NCBI GenBank assembly: GCA_965242775.1
Contig: CBDETI010000009.1
Coordinates: forward strand, 209,210-273,209
Reading direction: 5' to 3'
DNA length: 64,000 bases
DNA from: JAWPMT01 sp965242775
GTDB taxonomy: Bacteria > Bacteroidota > Bacteroidia > Cytophagales > Cyclobacteriaceae
Part shown: one piece after another, positions 44,501-53,618 of the stretch
Layout of the letters: every line of letters starts with the position of its first letter
Position numbering within the stretch: the stretch's first letter is position 1
The notes under the pieces: generated by a model
Database searches by the model: none
The model's input: the letters and a program-made list of their open reading frames with translations, nothing else
What the model was told of the DNA's origin: nothing
Program-made: the position numbers and the translations under genes

Positions 44501-44810
44501 CATTTCCAATGCCTTAGATGCGACAGGGCCGAGGGGACAAATATCTATTTCTACGTTTTCGAACGAAAAAAATGTAGTAGTTTCGATAAAAGATGACGGT
44601 GTGGGTATACCGGAAGAAAACCTCCTGAAAATTGGAGATCCGTTCTTTACCACAAAACCACCGGGACAAGGAACCGGCTTAGGATTATTTATCGCTTACT
44701 CTATCGTGCAGCAACACCATGGCAATGTGAAGGTGACTTCTACCTTAGGTGAGGGCGCAGAATTCATGATTGAATTGCCTAAAAAAACAAAGCGTGATGA
44801 CCGAGGCTAA
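41532..44810 (+). CDS. Beta-propeller sensor histidine kinase
   Basis: A 1092-residue membrane sensor. After a signal peptide (ending VAAQ) a periplasmic two-bladed-type propeller region of repeated reg_prop motifs spans about residues 25-700 (LGFIWVGTEDGLNVFDG, GNLWFGTEGGLSVY, GTLWVGTWGNGMLRY). A Y_Y_Y domain (YRYILEGFDDDW, about 750-820) and one transmembrane helix (about 825-845) come next. The kinase has the H-box HSEKMASLGVIAAGIGHEIN, N-box LNVISNALDA and G-boxes KDDGVGIPEENL and GTGLGLFIAYS. No receiver or AraC output is fused. The stop overlaps the receiver gene by 14 bp. Confidence 0.93.
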   Translation: MEKRTLFWVIIWAMIYSGQVAAQQRDVKFTRYGVDQGLSQNNVIDIIEDRLGFIWVGTEDGLNVFDGYAFTTFRKDQEDSTSISDNWVRCLLEDSSGYIWAGCINGLNRFDPDTRTFRHYRYDPSDSNGLVNPVVNAAFEDSNGNLWFGTEGGLSVYRSETDDFRNIPRDLDVPDGFHSGTVLEIDEDQQGRIWIATEDGLSMTSDFGMSMENYTVASYGQIPGAPPISSNNIRTLHVDSKNQLWLGHLKTGLDVVDLATNVGHNYRYQESNATSLSNDYVKKILETAPGELWVATDQGLNLYRDGGAFTVYENDPNDEYSLGSDIMNSVMVDRNRNLWVATRLGGVSLGLLDESKFTLFKHKPGDPMTLSSNYTAGFAQSPSGTLAVATDGGGVNFYDANTGNFSSLQHEIGNPHSLTSNKVLALEYDGEKGIWIGMWSGGVDYYDFGTRNFRHYRHEEGNTRSLSSNNIFEFFTDANGTLWVGTWGNGMLRYNPETDDFTSFFNKRDKHHDLKIETVNKIEQDQHGNLWIASEFNGLFKYNPATDEAAHYQPRDSQGEIVKQYMYALLVDSQDRVWVGTGSSGLSLLDRETGTFSYFTRKDGLPNDGVVGILEDDQGLLWLSTNWGICRFDPERKTFKNFDKSDGLQGNQFMPRNSLKLASSELLFGGNNGFNRFSPNLIQENKIEPLVYITDFKLFNKAISIGPGEILKKNLLLTSELSLNYDQNFFSLEFVGINYKHSEKNQYRYILEGFDDDWIEAGMQRKVSYTNVDPGEYVFKVMASNNDGIWNNEPRSLSITVTPAPWDTPLAYVLYVIGGIGMVLSIFYWRMYALRRRRAELAQEVRVKTLELREARDQLVHSEKMASLGVIAAGIGHEINNPLNYIKNGLEGVRRELNKHAATELGKAKVYFDIVEEGVGRVSKIVKSVAHFSRIGEDGKEACEIEEIIDNCLIILSNKAKNATMTVDYKAPGALVQGNEGKLHQAFLNVISNALDATGPRGQISISTFSNEKNVVVSIKDDGVGIPEENLLKIGDPFFTTKPPGQGTGLGLFIAYSIVQQHHGNVKVTSTLGEGAEFMIELPKKTKRDDRG

Positions 44811-45189
44811 AGACATTACAATCCTCTACGTCGATGACGAACAACCAAATCTGCAATTGTTTGAACTCATGTTCAATGAACAATATCAGGTGTTAACTGC
44901 AAGTTCCGGACAAGAAGGTTTGGAAGTGCTAAAATTTGCGCACAACAAAATCATTGTGGTGGTCAGCGATATGCGGATGCCAGGCATGAATGGTGTGGAA
45001 TTCATTAAAGCCGCGAAGAAGGAATACAATGGAAATATTGCCTACTTCATTTTAACCGGTTTCGGCAGAAACCCGGAAATCGAAGCGGCTATTGAAAGTA
45101 AGCTGATTGAGAGATTCTTTCTCAAGCCTTTCGATGTGGACGAAATGCGGCAAGAAATAGAAGCCTGGTATCTTAAGCGAGGCGCATAA
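44797..45189 (+). CDS. Stand-alone response regulator receiver
   Basis: A 130-residue receiver domain. ILYVDDEQPN supplies the acidic pair, VVSDMRMPGMNGVEF the phosphoacceptor Asp, YFILTGFG the Thr, and FLKPFDVDE the conserved Lys. Only a short helix follows, so there is no output domain. It must act by protein contact or phosphotransfer. From the ATG at 44797 it overlaps the kinase gene, which suggests translational coupling and a cognate pair. Confidence 0.92.
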   Translation: MTEAKDITILYVDDEQPNLQLFELMFNEQYQVLTASSGQEGLEVLKFAHNKIIVVVSDMRMPGMNGVEFIKAAKKEYNGNIAYFILTGFGRNPEIEAAIESKLIERFFLKPFDVDEMRQEIEAWYLKRGA

Positions 45190-45341
45190 TTTCGGAATGC
45201 CCCATGCCGCTCGGGGATGGTCATTGAAACGTCCGATTACTTCACTGCAACCCCTTCCGAAAGCACCCGTATTCAAAAACCCCCTCCAAAAAGAAACATT
45301 TAGATAGGCCAAATGACCTACCTAAATGCAATAAGTTACGC

Positions 45342-48300
45342 TCAGTTTATAACCAAGCGTGACTGAAATACTTGTGTTGTGGAAAATACTTGTAGGATAT
45401 AGGTTCCAGGTTCCAAATGTCGGACGTCCACCGGGGACTGAACCGATTGTAAGGTAGTCTCTAGAACGACCTGACCTTCCAGGTTGAAAATTCTCAATTT
45501 CCTAACGGCTTCCTGGCCAATTCGTAGGTAAACACGATCACTGGTCGGATTTGGAAAGAAAAAGTGCTCGGTCTGCTCCAGGGATTCCTGGACACTCAAA
45601 AGGATCTCCTCACGCGGTGCTTGCATAATCACAAGTGTGTCGCTATTGAGGCTGTCCTTCACTACCAATCGACTTTTTCTGGGTGAAATGTCCGGATTGC
45701 TGATGCGGCGCAAGACTATCTCGCCGGCTCCAAACCTGGACGATTCACCTAATAGCTCAACTCCGTTCTGTTCCAGGAATGAAATCTCCCAATAACCCGC
45801 GACGGGCTGGTTATGCACTGTCACTGTATCGTACCCCGAAGAGGCAGCAATTTCCAAGGTATCCCGGTCTAAATAGGCATCGGCAAGTACCGTGGCCCCA
45901 CGACCCTCCTGAATGATCAATACCTGGTCTTCATTTTCTGCACCGTGTAGGTGTAGCACACCGTTTCTACTTTGGGTACCGGGATTGAACTGGACCTGTA
46001 AGATTATAGTGTCATCACCGAGCCCAGTGGTATCTCCAAGCACTGTAAAGAATGAAGTAGATCGAGATATCGCCCAGGAAGTGTCGCTACGTACATCCAA
46101 AACGAAAATATCTTCCTCAGGCCCTACTACCAGTGTGTCGGTGGCAAAGTTGGCGTCACGAATATGTTTCCCGTTTTGAACCACTACCAATGAGTCTTTA
46201 CCCATCTTGCTTTCTAGCACGATCTTGCTTTCTCGGGAAGCGGACAGCAAATTGGGAGCGTAAGTCACTTGGATTTTTTGGGTGCCAGTTCCTGCTGTCA
46301 TGTCGATTTCAATCCCGGCTAACTCAGCCTCTGCAACCCACCAGTCAATCGGTGTTCCCGGGTTAATTACATCGACCAGCGTATCGCCGCCAGCCTGTGA
46401 AAGGAATAGCGTGTCCAACTGAAAATTGACTGGCGATAGCGATGTGCCTTTTTGGACCAGAACAAGACTATCTTCAAACGACCCAACGGAAAGCATCAGC
46501 GTGCCGATGCGCTCTTCAGTATTGAGGTTTTCTTCGACGGAAAACTGAACACTTGCGGATCCGAGCCCAATGTTTTGCGCAAGTGCGACAAAGGGCACGC
46601 TGCTAGGGTCAAGGCTCCACATATCTGTAGCATTGGTCGCGGTGATTTGCAGGTCGATGCTAGCAGTATCCGCGCTGATTTCAAGTGTATCTACAGGAAA
46701 AAAGGCCCGACTTGCCTGCTTCTGGAAGACTATTAGCGTATCCACATTATTTGGGTCGTCACTGTTGTGAAAGACAATAGCGCCTGATCTATCTACCCCA
46801 GTTACATTTTGTTCGTAACTGAAGTGAGCGACTGTGTCGGTTGATACGCCGGAGTGGAGGCTAGTGATCCAAGAGGGCGACGCGTTAACCTTCCAGCTGA
46901 GTTTGGAATCATTGCCCGTTGATTCAATGGGAACATCGAATTGACCTGATTCGCCTGTTAAGTGAATGGTATCCGGCTGGATCTCAAGCACCGTTTCCGG
47001 AAGCACATAATTCACTTTGAGCTGCTGATTTTCACCCAAAGGGACTTTTACTGAGGTTCCATCAATTTGAACTCCGGTCAATGCCCGTCCTGCCAGGTCA
47101 CTCCAATGACTGAATTTATACAGTCCGTACTCGTTCAGGGCAGTTAATGTCACCGAATCAGTAGCAGACTGATGAAAAAATCTCTCGAATCCGGCGTAGC
47201 CATTTTTTCTTTGATTTTTATCCTCTTTGCTCAAATAGACCGGCGGCATTCCGACGTTTGATTGCACGTTGATCCGTGCATATTTGTTGGTGGCTATGTC
47301 ATAGTCGTAAGTCAGATCGAAAACGAGCTCCTTTAGTTCCAAGGCCGAGTTATCACTACTAATATCTCGCTTCCGAATCTCCAAATTCCCATTTACTGAA
47401 GGCGCGCTGAAGAAAAGCAGATCCGTATCATGCCCGCCGAGTGCAAGCATCGTTTTCAGCAGACTTTGATCTAAGCCGCTGGGGGACTCGGAATTGACAT
47501 ATTGACCCACTCCATCAATGTCAATCACCCACCTGTGCGGATTGGGATTGTCGACGGAAATATTATAGAAAACCAGGGGAGTTCCATCCGTTACAAATTT
47601 TGAGATTCCCTGATGAATCACTTCTATTTTCGATTGTGCGTATTCTGCGGTAGCACTTGCCTCATATTGTGCTCGATTGATGCCAATGTCAATGATCCGT
47701 ACCGACTCGTAACCATCAAAAATCAACCCTTCCTCAAACGGGTTGATCACTACCAAACCGTTTTGGTTGAGTTGTTGTAGTCGCTCTTCGCTAAGTCGAA
47801 AAGAGATGCGAGCCTGCTTTCTTGTGAAAGGGTACTCTTCGATGATGCTACTTACAATTTCTTGTATGCTGGCTGAAAAAATCCCCTCCAAACTTTCATA
47901 TTCGGCTGCGGAGAGATCCTCACCATTGCCAGCCTCGAGGAGTAGCAACATCTGGTCGAAGATATTTGAAATATCAAGACGTTGTGTATAAGGCTTAAGT
48001 AAGCGAAACTGATAAGCTTGGGCCATGAGAAAATGCCATCGTTCGAGTTTTTCGAGGGACCTTTGACGCAAGTCCTGCGCTACTTTTCGTATTTCCTGGC
48101 TGAGAAAGTAATCCGTATTTGCAAGCGCCAGGTTCATTTCATCGATATTCAGCAAGGCAGTTCTCATTTCACCTACGCTTGTATTGAGCATTGATCGATA
48201 GAGCTGGTGCTCCTCAATCACTTGCGCGTGCGCACCTTTAGCATCTTCCAGTCTCTTCGCCACGACCTTGTACTCTGAAGAGGAGTTGATAAGCTTTTGA

Positions 48301-50651
48301 AGCTCAATGTCCAATTCGCGACTTGTCACCTTGGTGGGCTGATAGATATCCAGGATGCTATTGTAGGAAGTGATCAGCGGTTCCGAGGCATCGTCCAGGT
48401 CGGAGAAGATCGTTTCGAATTGCTCCCTATATACCTTATTGTTAAAAAATTCGCTCGCATCAAAGTTTTTCACCGCGTCAAAAGCACTCTCCAGTGACTC
48501 GAGCGTTTTTGGTACGGCCTTATTATAATCATCAGCTGGTTTAGCGATGGCGTCAAAGATGTTTTTGACAAGTGTCTTGTTCTCGTCGGATTTGAGGTTA
48601 TCCCTGTCAAATTGCCGATAAGCCTTAATGGCTGGCCCTACCGGCTGCAGCCCGGGCACGAATTGCGAAACTTCTGCCGTTATGTCTAATATACTGTTCA
48701 GCTTCGCCTTTCTTTCCTTGTCCTTTAAATTATCTTTTGCCACCAACAGAAGTTCTTCACGGACGCGTTTGAGTTCCAGCACCAGGCTATCGCGAGATCG
48801 CTGTGATTCGTAAAACTTCCTTGCCAAGGCCAGTACCCGGGTATTGGCACTTTCATACTTTGACTTCAGGTTCTCAATTTCGGAAAATTGCTGATCACGA
48901 AGGAGTGAGGTAGCCAGCTGCTGTTGCTGTATGGTTGCGTCACTTTTCTCCAACAAGTAGGTGAGATAGAGTACTTTTAATGCTCTCGATATATCTATTT
49001 TATAGCTTTGCAGCAGGAAGGAAAAACTAAGATATGGCGCATACCCCTTTGGAAACCCGAAATAGCTCTCACCTGAAATTACCTTGGACCTGATCACGCT
49101 CATTTCGGAGGCCAGTGTCTGAAACGAACGCTGGGTACGACTGTCGAGTGAATCCCAGTACTGTGTCTGTTGGTATCCTCGGATTGACTGAATATAGGTG
49201 TCGTAGAGGGACAAGGTGAATAGTCCGTTACCATTTATGTAGCTGTCCTTTCCAATTAAGAGCATCGTTCGCACTTGTATCGGATGCAACCAGGCATATT
49301 GATTGCCACTATGCACAAATGTTCCGTCCATGCCGGTTTCGATTTGGGCATTGGGCGCGGGAGCATCTGCTCCGTCTTGGGCAATGTGGTATCTGATGGA
49401 TTCTCCGCCGTTATGCGGCTTACTCCGATGGTAACTATATTGCGGCGTGCCGGCCGACCCGCCTACTTCGTCGGGAGCTTTTTCCCCTGCTTTCCCAGCC
49501 GAGGCATCGATATACTGACTAATATCGTGATTAGATTCTACATTAGAACCGTTAGCGGCATTGCCCGGCCTTCCTCCAGGTTTAGCATCTTGCCCCGAGC
49601 CACTAAATGCCCTGGTGCCCTCTCTATACCATTTGGTTTTCCATCCAAAAGACCACTTCCGCTTGCTCCATTCATTATAGACCATTTTGTAAGTGTAGCC
49701 TCCGTGCTTTCGGGGAGAACCCAGGTCTCGAAGCGATCTACCAGCTACGCCGCTGGCTCCCAACCCACCGTCTTGAGCAATATTGCCTGAAGTGACGAAT
49801 CGCGCGGTATCCTGATTGGTAGGAAAAACTACCTGATCCACCGAAAAACTGATTGGACCTCCGTCAATTCCATGTGCACCATCTTCAGCAGGATCATCTT
49901 TGTTAGCATTTTTTGCTCGATAGTCCAGACTGACCGGTGTGGTCACAATCCCTGCAATCTCACCGGTTGGTGGATCCTCGAAGACAGTCACACGTGCCCT
50001 GATAACTACGTTGGTCTGGGGTACATGCAGGGTAGTTCGAAAGATGACTGAATCGGCAATAATTTCGAGCCGCTCAATATCCTGATTCTCATGATAGCTC
50101 ATGATGGGCTGATCATGGTCCACGATGATCGTGCCTCCTGATACCTGCACGATACGCGAGACTCGTTTTGGAACATAGTTCATACCCACTTTAGTACCTG
50201 GGCGTTCGCTTGCCAGAAAATAGGTAACTGAACTCGGTGAGGGTGTATACGAATTAGAAAGTGTCAATATACTCGCCTCAGGAACACGTGGTAACCGGGG
50301 AGAGATGGTAACGACTTTACTGATCAATGTGTCAGGATAGATCGCCTGAAAGTCTACAATGAAGTCAGATCTTGTGTTTTCATTGCCCAAATAGGAGAAC
50401 TCGTGGCTCACCTCATCAAACAGAATTCGACCCTCTGAAATGGCTAAAATATCCTGAGGCACCTGACCGTGGAGCGTATCCACCGCTGTAAACGAAACTT
50501 CCTCACCATGAGCCACAGGGATCACGTTGCGGATCTCGTTAAGTCGAAGCACCGGGCTGTTTTGGGCCTGTGCCACATTTGCATTCAACAAGGATGCTGC
50601 CACTGCGAGTAGCAGCCCTTGCCTAAAACCAAGTAGTAGAAATCTTCTCAT
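45342..50651 (-). CDS. Giant T9SS-secreted protein with helical core and BACON-like repeats
   Basis: A 1769-residue exported protein with signal peptide MRRFLLLGFRQGLLLAVAAS. Residues about 95-460 hold beta domains and a Gly-rich stretch (SGSGQDAKPGGRPGNAANGS). About 500-1010 is largely helical with coiled-coil character (QFSEIENLKSKYESANTRVL, ERWHFLMAQAYQFRLLKPY). A beta segment (about 1010-1260) and at least four BACON-like repeats (about 1260-1690) follow; they recur with DTL-strands and SLVVVQNG/LVLVQKG ends. A T9SS type A sorting tail (FFFPNPTSDRVYLR) closes the protein. I chose the ATG at 50651. It is divergent from the 923-residue protein. Function unknown. Confidence 0.85.
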   Translation of the reverse strand: MRRFLLLGFRQGLLLAVAASLLNANVAQAQNSPVLRLNEIRNVIPVAHGEEVSFTAVDTLHGQVPQDILAISEGRILFDEVSHEFSYLGNENTRSDFIVDFQAIYPDTLISKVVTISPRLPRVPEASILTLSNSYTPSPSSVTYFLASERPGTKVGMNYVPKRVSRIVQVSGGTIIVDHDQPIMSYHENQDIERLEIIADSVIFRTTLHVPQTNVVIRARVTVFEDPPTGEIAGIVTTPVSLDYRAKNANKDDPAEDGAHGIDGGPISFSVDQVVFPTNQDTARFVTSGNIAQDGGLGASGVAGRSLRDLGSPRKHGGYTYKMVYNEWSKRKWSFGWKTKWYREGTRAFSGSGQDAKPGGRPGNAANGSNVESNHDISQYIDASAGKAGEKAPDEVGGSAGTPQYSYHRSKPHNGGESIRYHIAQDGADAPAPNAQIETGMDGTFVHSGNQYAWLHPIQVRTMLLIGKDSYINGNGLFTLSLYDTYIQSIRGYQQTQYWDSLDSRTQRSFQTLASEMSVIRSKVISGESYFGFPKGYAPYLSFSFLLQSYKIDISRALKVLYLTYLLEKSDATIQQQQLATSLLRDQQFSEIENLKSKYESANTRVLALARKFYESQRSRDSLVLELKRVREELLLVAKDNLKDKERKAKLNSILDITAEVSQFVPGLQPVGPAIKAYRQFDRDNLKSDENKTLVKNIFDAIAKPADDYNKAVPKTLESLESAFDAVKNFDASEFFNNKVYREQFETIFSDLDDASEPLITSYNSILDIYQPTKVTSRELDIELQKLINSSSEYKVVAKRLEDAKGAHAQVIEEHQLYRSMLNTSVGEMRTALLNIDEMNLALANTDYFLSQEIRKVAQDLRQRSLEKLERWHFLMAQAYQFRLLKPYTQRLDISNIFDQMLLLLEAGNGEDLSAAEYESLEGIFSASIQEIVSSIIEEYPFTRKQARISFRLSEERLQQLNQNGLVVINPFEEGLIFDGYESVRIIDIGINRAQYEASATAEYAQSKIEVIHQGISKFVTDGTPLVFYNISVDNPNPHRWVIDIDGVGQYVNSESPSGLDQSLLKTMLALGGHDTDLLFFSAPSVNGNLEIRKRDISSDNSALELKELVFDLTYDYDIATNKYARINVQSNVGMPPVYLSKEDKNQRKNGYAGFERFFHQSATDSVTLTALNEYGLYKFSHWSDLAGRALTGVQIDGTSVKVPLGENQQLKVNYVLPETVLEIQPDTIHLTGESGQFDVPIESTGNDSKLSWKVNASPSWITSLHSGVSTDTVAHFSYEQNVTGVDRSGAIVFHNSDDPNNVDTLIVFQKQASRAFFPVDTLEISADTASIDLQITATNATDMWSLDPSSVPFVALAQNIGLGSASVQFSVEENLNTEERIGTLMLSVGSFEDSLVLVQKGTSLSPVNFQLDTLFLSQAGGDTLVDVINPGTPIDWWVAEAELAGIEIDMTAGTGTQKIQVTYAPNLLSASRESKIVLESKMGKDSLVVVQNGKHIRDANFATDTLVVGPEEDIFVLDVRSDTSWAISRSTSFFTVLGDTTGLGDDTIILQVQFNPGTQSRNGVLHLHGAENEDQVLIIQEGRGATVLADAYLDRDTLEIAASSGYDTVTVHNQPVAGYWEISFLEQNGVELLGESSRFGAGEIVLRRISNPDISPRKSRLVVKDSLNSDTLVIMQAPREEILLSVQESLEQTEHFFFPNPTSDRVYLRIGQEAVRKLRIFNLEGQVVLETTLQSVQSPVDVRHLEPGTYILQVFSTTQVFQSRLVIN

Positions 50652-50772
50652 ATCCAACGAATTAAAATTTTAAGCATTCACAATGAATAGAGAAGAAACT
50701 TTGGCTCATCAAGCACAACGAAAAGATGTCTTGAATTCCACCAGAAAGCCCGCTTTGTTTTATTTTTTCAGT

Positions 50773-50792
50773 TGGAATTCCATGGAATTCCA
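50773..50792. promoter_or_regulatory. 20-bp perfect palindrome upstream of the 923-residue gene
   Basis: TGGAATTCCATGGAATTCCA is self-complementary over 20 bp and is also a tandem of GGAATTCCAT. A third GAATTCCA is at about 50735. It lies between the divergent secreted-protein gene and the 923-residue gene, 46 bp before the latter's ATG and upstream of a TATTTTG sequence resembling a -7 box. Likely an operator. Confidence 0.55.
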
Positions 50793-50837
50793 TTCTTTGC
50801 TAAATGATATTTTGTACTTAATTATTTATATAATTCA

Positions 50838-53609
50838 ATGGCAGTGATTCCGGAATTGGTCAGGGGAATAGAAATTGACAAGTTTCAAACCCTGGATAAG
50901 GCGTTACCTGGAATTTCAGAGAAATTTTTTAAAGGAAATTTTGATCATGATCAGCTGCGAAAGGAGCTGCGTACTGCCAAAGACCAACTGCTTGTTGTTG
51001 GCGTGATTTTGCTACAGGCAGCGAAAAATCATAAAGGTAAGTGGCAGGGTGTCATAGAGGAGTTTGCTCTTGATGACCGGTCCAAAGGTGGGGATTTACA
51101 ATCCCATGGTTATCGGTTACTTCGCCATGCACTTTTTACGATGTATGAGAAAGAAAAAAAGAAGAAGGAGGAGGAAAGATCCAAGTGGTTCAAGCTGAAG
51201 ATGGAAGAGCAGATCAAGCCTGAAACCATTCCGAGTATCGATATCGTTGATCGTGTTTTCCATCGACTTTGCGAACAACAAAATCCCAGAATCAGCCCTC
51301 CTGTAGATTGTTGGTCATTCATTCCCTGGGGCAAGAGCAAAGAAAGTTTATGGCGGATGCAACCAACCGTGACCGGCGTTGAAGTTTTATACAAGACCAA
51401 AGACAAAAAGGGAAAAGCCGGGGATTTTAAGTACGAGGGTTCTTTGGAAGAATTGGGAAGAGGAATCTACTGTACTTTGAGCAATAAGGCTGCGAAAGAT
51501 TCGGAGCGGGAGCATGTTACTTTCATGGCGCAAAAGTCCAACGACCACCAATGGATGGAGTTTATGGTTGGACTGAGTACTTGCCTGGACGATCACAATG
51601 ATGGCGTTCGTAGTTACAAACGAGTGGTGATCAGTGATCGATTAATGCAGGATCAGGGTGAAAAGGAGGTCAGAGAAACTATTCGTTATTACCTCGCACA
51701 CGACCGGGGAGACCTTATACGTAAGTTTACAGACTATCAGGACTTCAATGATTATGTCGATCAGCTACGAAGAAAAAGTCAGCGCGGTACGGCGGAGGAG
51801 TTGCTGGAACAACTGGCTCAGCACGCTCCCTTCAGTACTTTCAATACCTTTTATCCCAAACAGGAACGGTGGTATCAGGTAAGGTGGACTGTTGAGAGGC
51901 CGAGTGGGGAAGATTCTTTTCAAATTATAAGAGAAAGCAATACTTCAGGTACCTGGCATTGTACTAATTATCGCTTTGTTTCCAAATTTTTGTTTTTGCA
52001 AATGGAGACTCCCAGCAAAAACGCAGGTGGATTTGTGCGATGGTTCATTTTCGATTTCAGGGATTTTTACAATCAGGAAACAGGTATTCTTACATTAAAC
52101 AGTCAAAGCCTGGTTTCGGGGATTACGTTGGGGATCAACGGGCAACAGCGGCAGCTTGTGTCGGCGAAGGTAATTATTGCCTTCCGCCCGAATGTTCTGC
52201 AGGGAGAAAAGCAAGAGGCGCATCAATCCCGCGAGATTGATATGAATCAGGATTACATGAAATTCGATCAGGACATTAAATCGCTATTGCCAAGTCCGGG
52301 GGCCTCGGCGATTTATACACCCCTGCGCAAAATTTTCCCCGAGAATCTTGAGGGCAGTTATCGGATTTACTACAAGTCTTATAGTTCGGAAAAGCCATTT
52401 AAAGTCAACACGCTTAGGATTCATAAGACGAACTCATCTGTTTCCCATCACTTCGACTGTGAGGATGGCGACCAACGAGACCGCTATTACCTGGCTCAAT
52501 CCTATATTGATGGAGAGGCCCAAAACGTCTTGTTTTTGGCCTTTTGGGACCATGTAAACCGGGGCTATTTCTGTATGCATCTGGTGATCAAAAAAGCCTT
52601 TTTATCGCCGCCACAGATTTTGGTTGGTAATCTTTCCACTAAGAGTAAGGGCAAGGAGCGTCCGGTAGCGCAGGCGATCCTGCTAGTGCGGGAGGATTTG
52701 CAAGCAGGTGAGGAGCCTTTTGACGAGAACCTGGTGCCAAAATTTTTCCGTGCTTTTGATAATCCAGTTTTTCATGCAGAGGACAAGATATTTTCCCTGG
52801 AGGAGCTTAGAGACTTTCTGAACAGACCTTTCATAGCGACCGATCCAAATTCCGTAATTGCTAAGACCAAAGATCTTCTCAGAGAGAATTCTCCTGTGGC
52901 CTACCACCGCTTCATGGAGAGCCTGGTGGAGGTAGGCGAAGAACTCCGGTTCAAAAAGATGCTGGCATCTAAATTTTTAGGCACCTACAAGATATTTTTC
53001 AATCTGATGTTGGTAAGCCTGGAAAAGATTATTGAAGAGCGAAAGGAAAGTGGCGTGCCAATGGCCGATCCCAATACCTATTCTGTAGTGAAAGTGCAGC
53101 ATTTTTGGGACGCTATCAACCTGGAAATAAGCGACAAATTCAAAGGAGATTCCCCGGAGAACGCGTCGGTAAGATTTCCGGGAACTGTCAATAGAATATT
53201 TCTATTTGATGGCACAGAAATCACCGAGTCATATTTCCACATTGTGCGGGATCATTTTCTTGCACACCAGCGGCGAAGAGAAGAATATGACATGTTTGGT
53301 GAATTAAATATCTGCATTTGTCTGCTCGGCAATATGACGGATGAAGGTGATATGAACCGATTCAGTGAATCGTTTTTTACAGAAAATATTACCCACACCT
53401 ATTATAAGGTCCATACTGAGGGCAAAATTATTACTTCGTTAGAAGGGCTTACAGTCGACGAAGACGAACACAACAAGCTGGTTAAGAAATTCAAGGAACT
53501 GCGTGGCTATGATAAAAAAAGGCGTCTCAAGAATGTGATCATTCCGGTCGACAAAGAGTTTATTGACAAAATCCAGGCAAATCCGCCATGGAAGCAGGGG
53601 CAAGAGTAG
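50838..53609 (+). CDS. Large soluble protein of unknown function
   Basis: A 923-residue protein with no signal peptide or membrane helix. Residues 1-150 are helical and end in a highly charged stretch (EKEKKKKEEERSKW). Residues about 165-660 look like successive beta-rich modules with a shared layout: a GxYxxY-type start (LEGSYRIYYKSYSSEK near 520), a VLFLAFWD-type strand, and an end such as QAILLVRED. Residues about 690-790 are helical. A Rossmann-like segment begins at VNRIFLFDGTEITESYFHIV near 798. I recognise no catalytic motif. It is 9 bp upstream of the membrane AraC regulator and probably co-transcribed. Sensor or scaffold roles are guesses. Confidence 0.85.
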   Translation: MAVIPELVRGIEIDKFQTLDKALPGISEKFFKGNFDHDQLRKELRTAKDQLLVVGVILLQAAKNHKGKWQGVIEEFALDDRSKGGDLQSHGYRLLRHALFTMYEKEKKKKEEERSKWFKLKMEEQIKPETIPSIDIVDRVFHRLCEQQNPRISPPVDCWSFIPWGKSKESLWRMQPTVTGVEVLYKTKDKKGKAGDFKYEGSLEELGRGIYCTLSNKAAKDSEREHVTFMAQKSNDHQWMEFMVGLSTCLDDHNDGVRSYKRVVISDRLMQDQGEKEVRETIRYYLAHDRGDLIRKFTDYQDFNDYVDQLRRKSQRGTAEELLEQLAQHAPFSTFNTFYPKQERWYQVRWTVERPSGEDSFQIIRESNTSGTWHCTNYRFVSKFLFLQMETPSKNAGGFVRWFIFDFRDFYNQETGILTLNSQSLVSGITLGINGQQRQLVSAKVIIAFRPNVLQGEKQEAHQSREIDMNQDYMKFDQDIKSLLPSPGASAIYTPLRKIFPENLEGSYRIYYKSYSSEKPFKVNTLRIHKTNSSVSHHFDCEDGDQRDRYYLAQSYIDGEAQNVLFLAFWDHVNRGYFCMHLVIKKAFLSPPQILVGNLSTKSKGKERPVAQAILLVREDLQAGEEPFDENLVPKFFRAFDNPVFHAEDKIFSLEELRDFLNRPFIATDPNSVIAKTKDLLRENSPVAYHRFMESLVEVGEELRFKKMLASKFLGTYKIFFNLMLVSLEKIIEERKESGVPMADPNTYSVVKVQHFWDAINLEISDKFKGDSPENASVRFPGTVNRIFLFDGTEITESYFHIVRDHFLAHQRRREEYDMFGELNICICLLGNMTDEGDMNRFSESFFTENITHTYYKVHTEGKIITSLEGLTVDEDEHNKLVKKFKELRGYDKKRRLKNVIIPVDKEFIDKIQANPPWKQGQE

Positions 53610-53618
53610 TGAGCCAGA

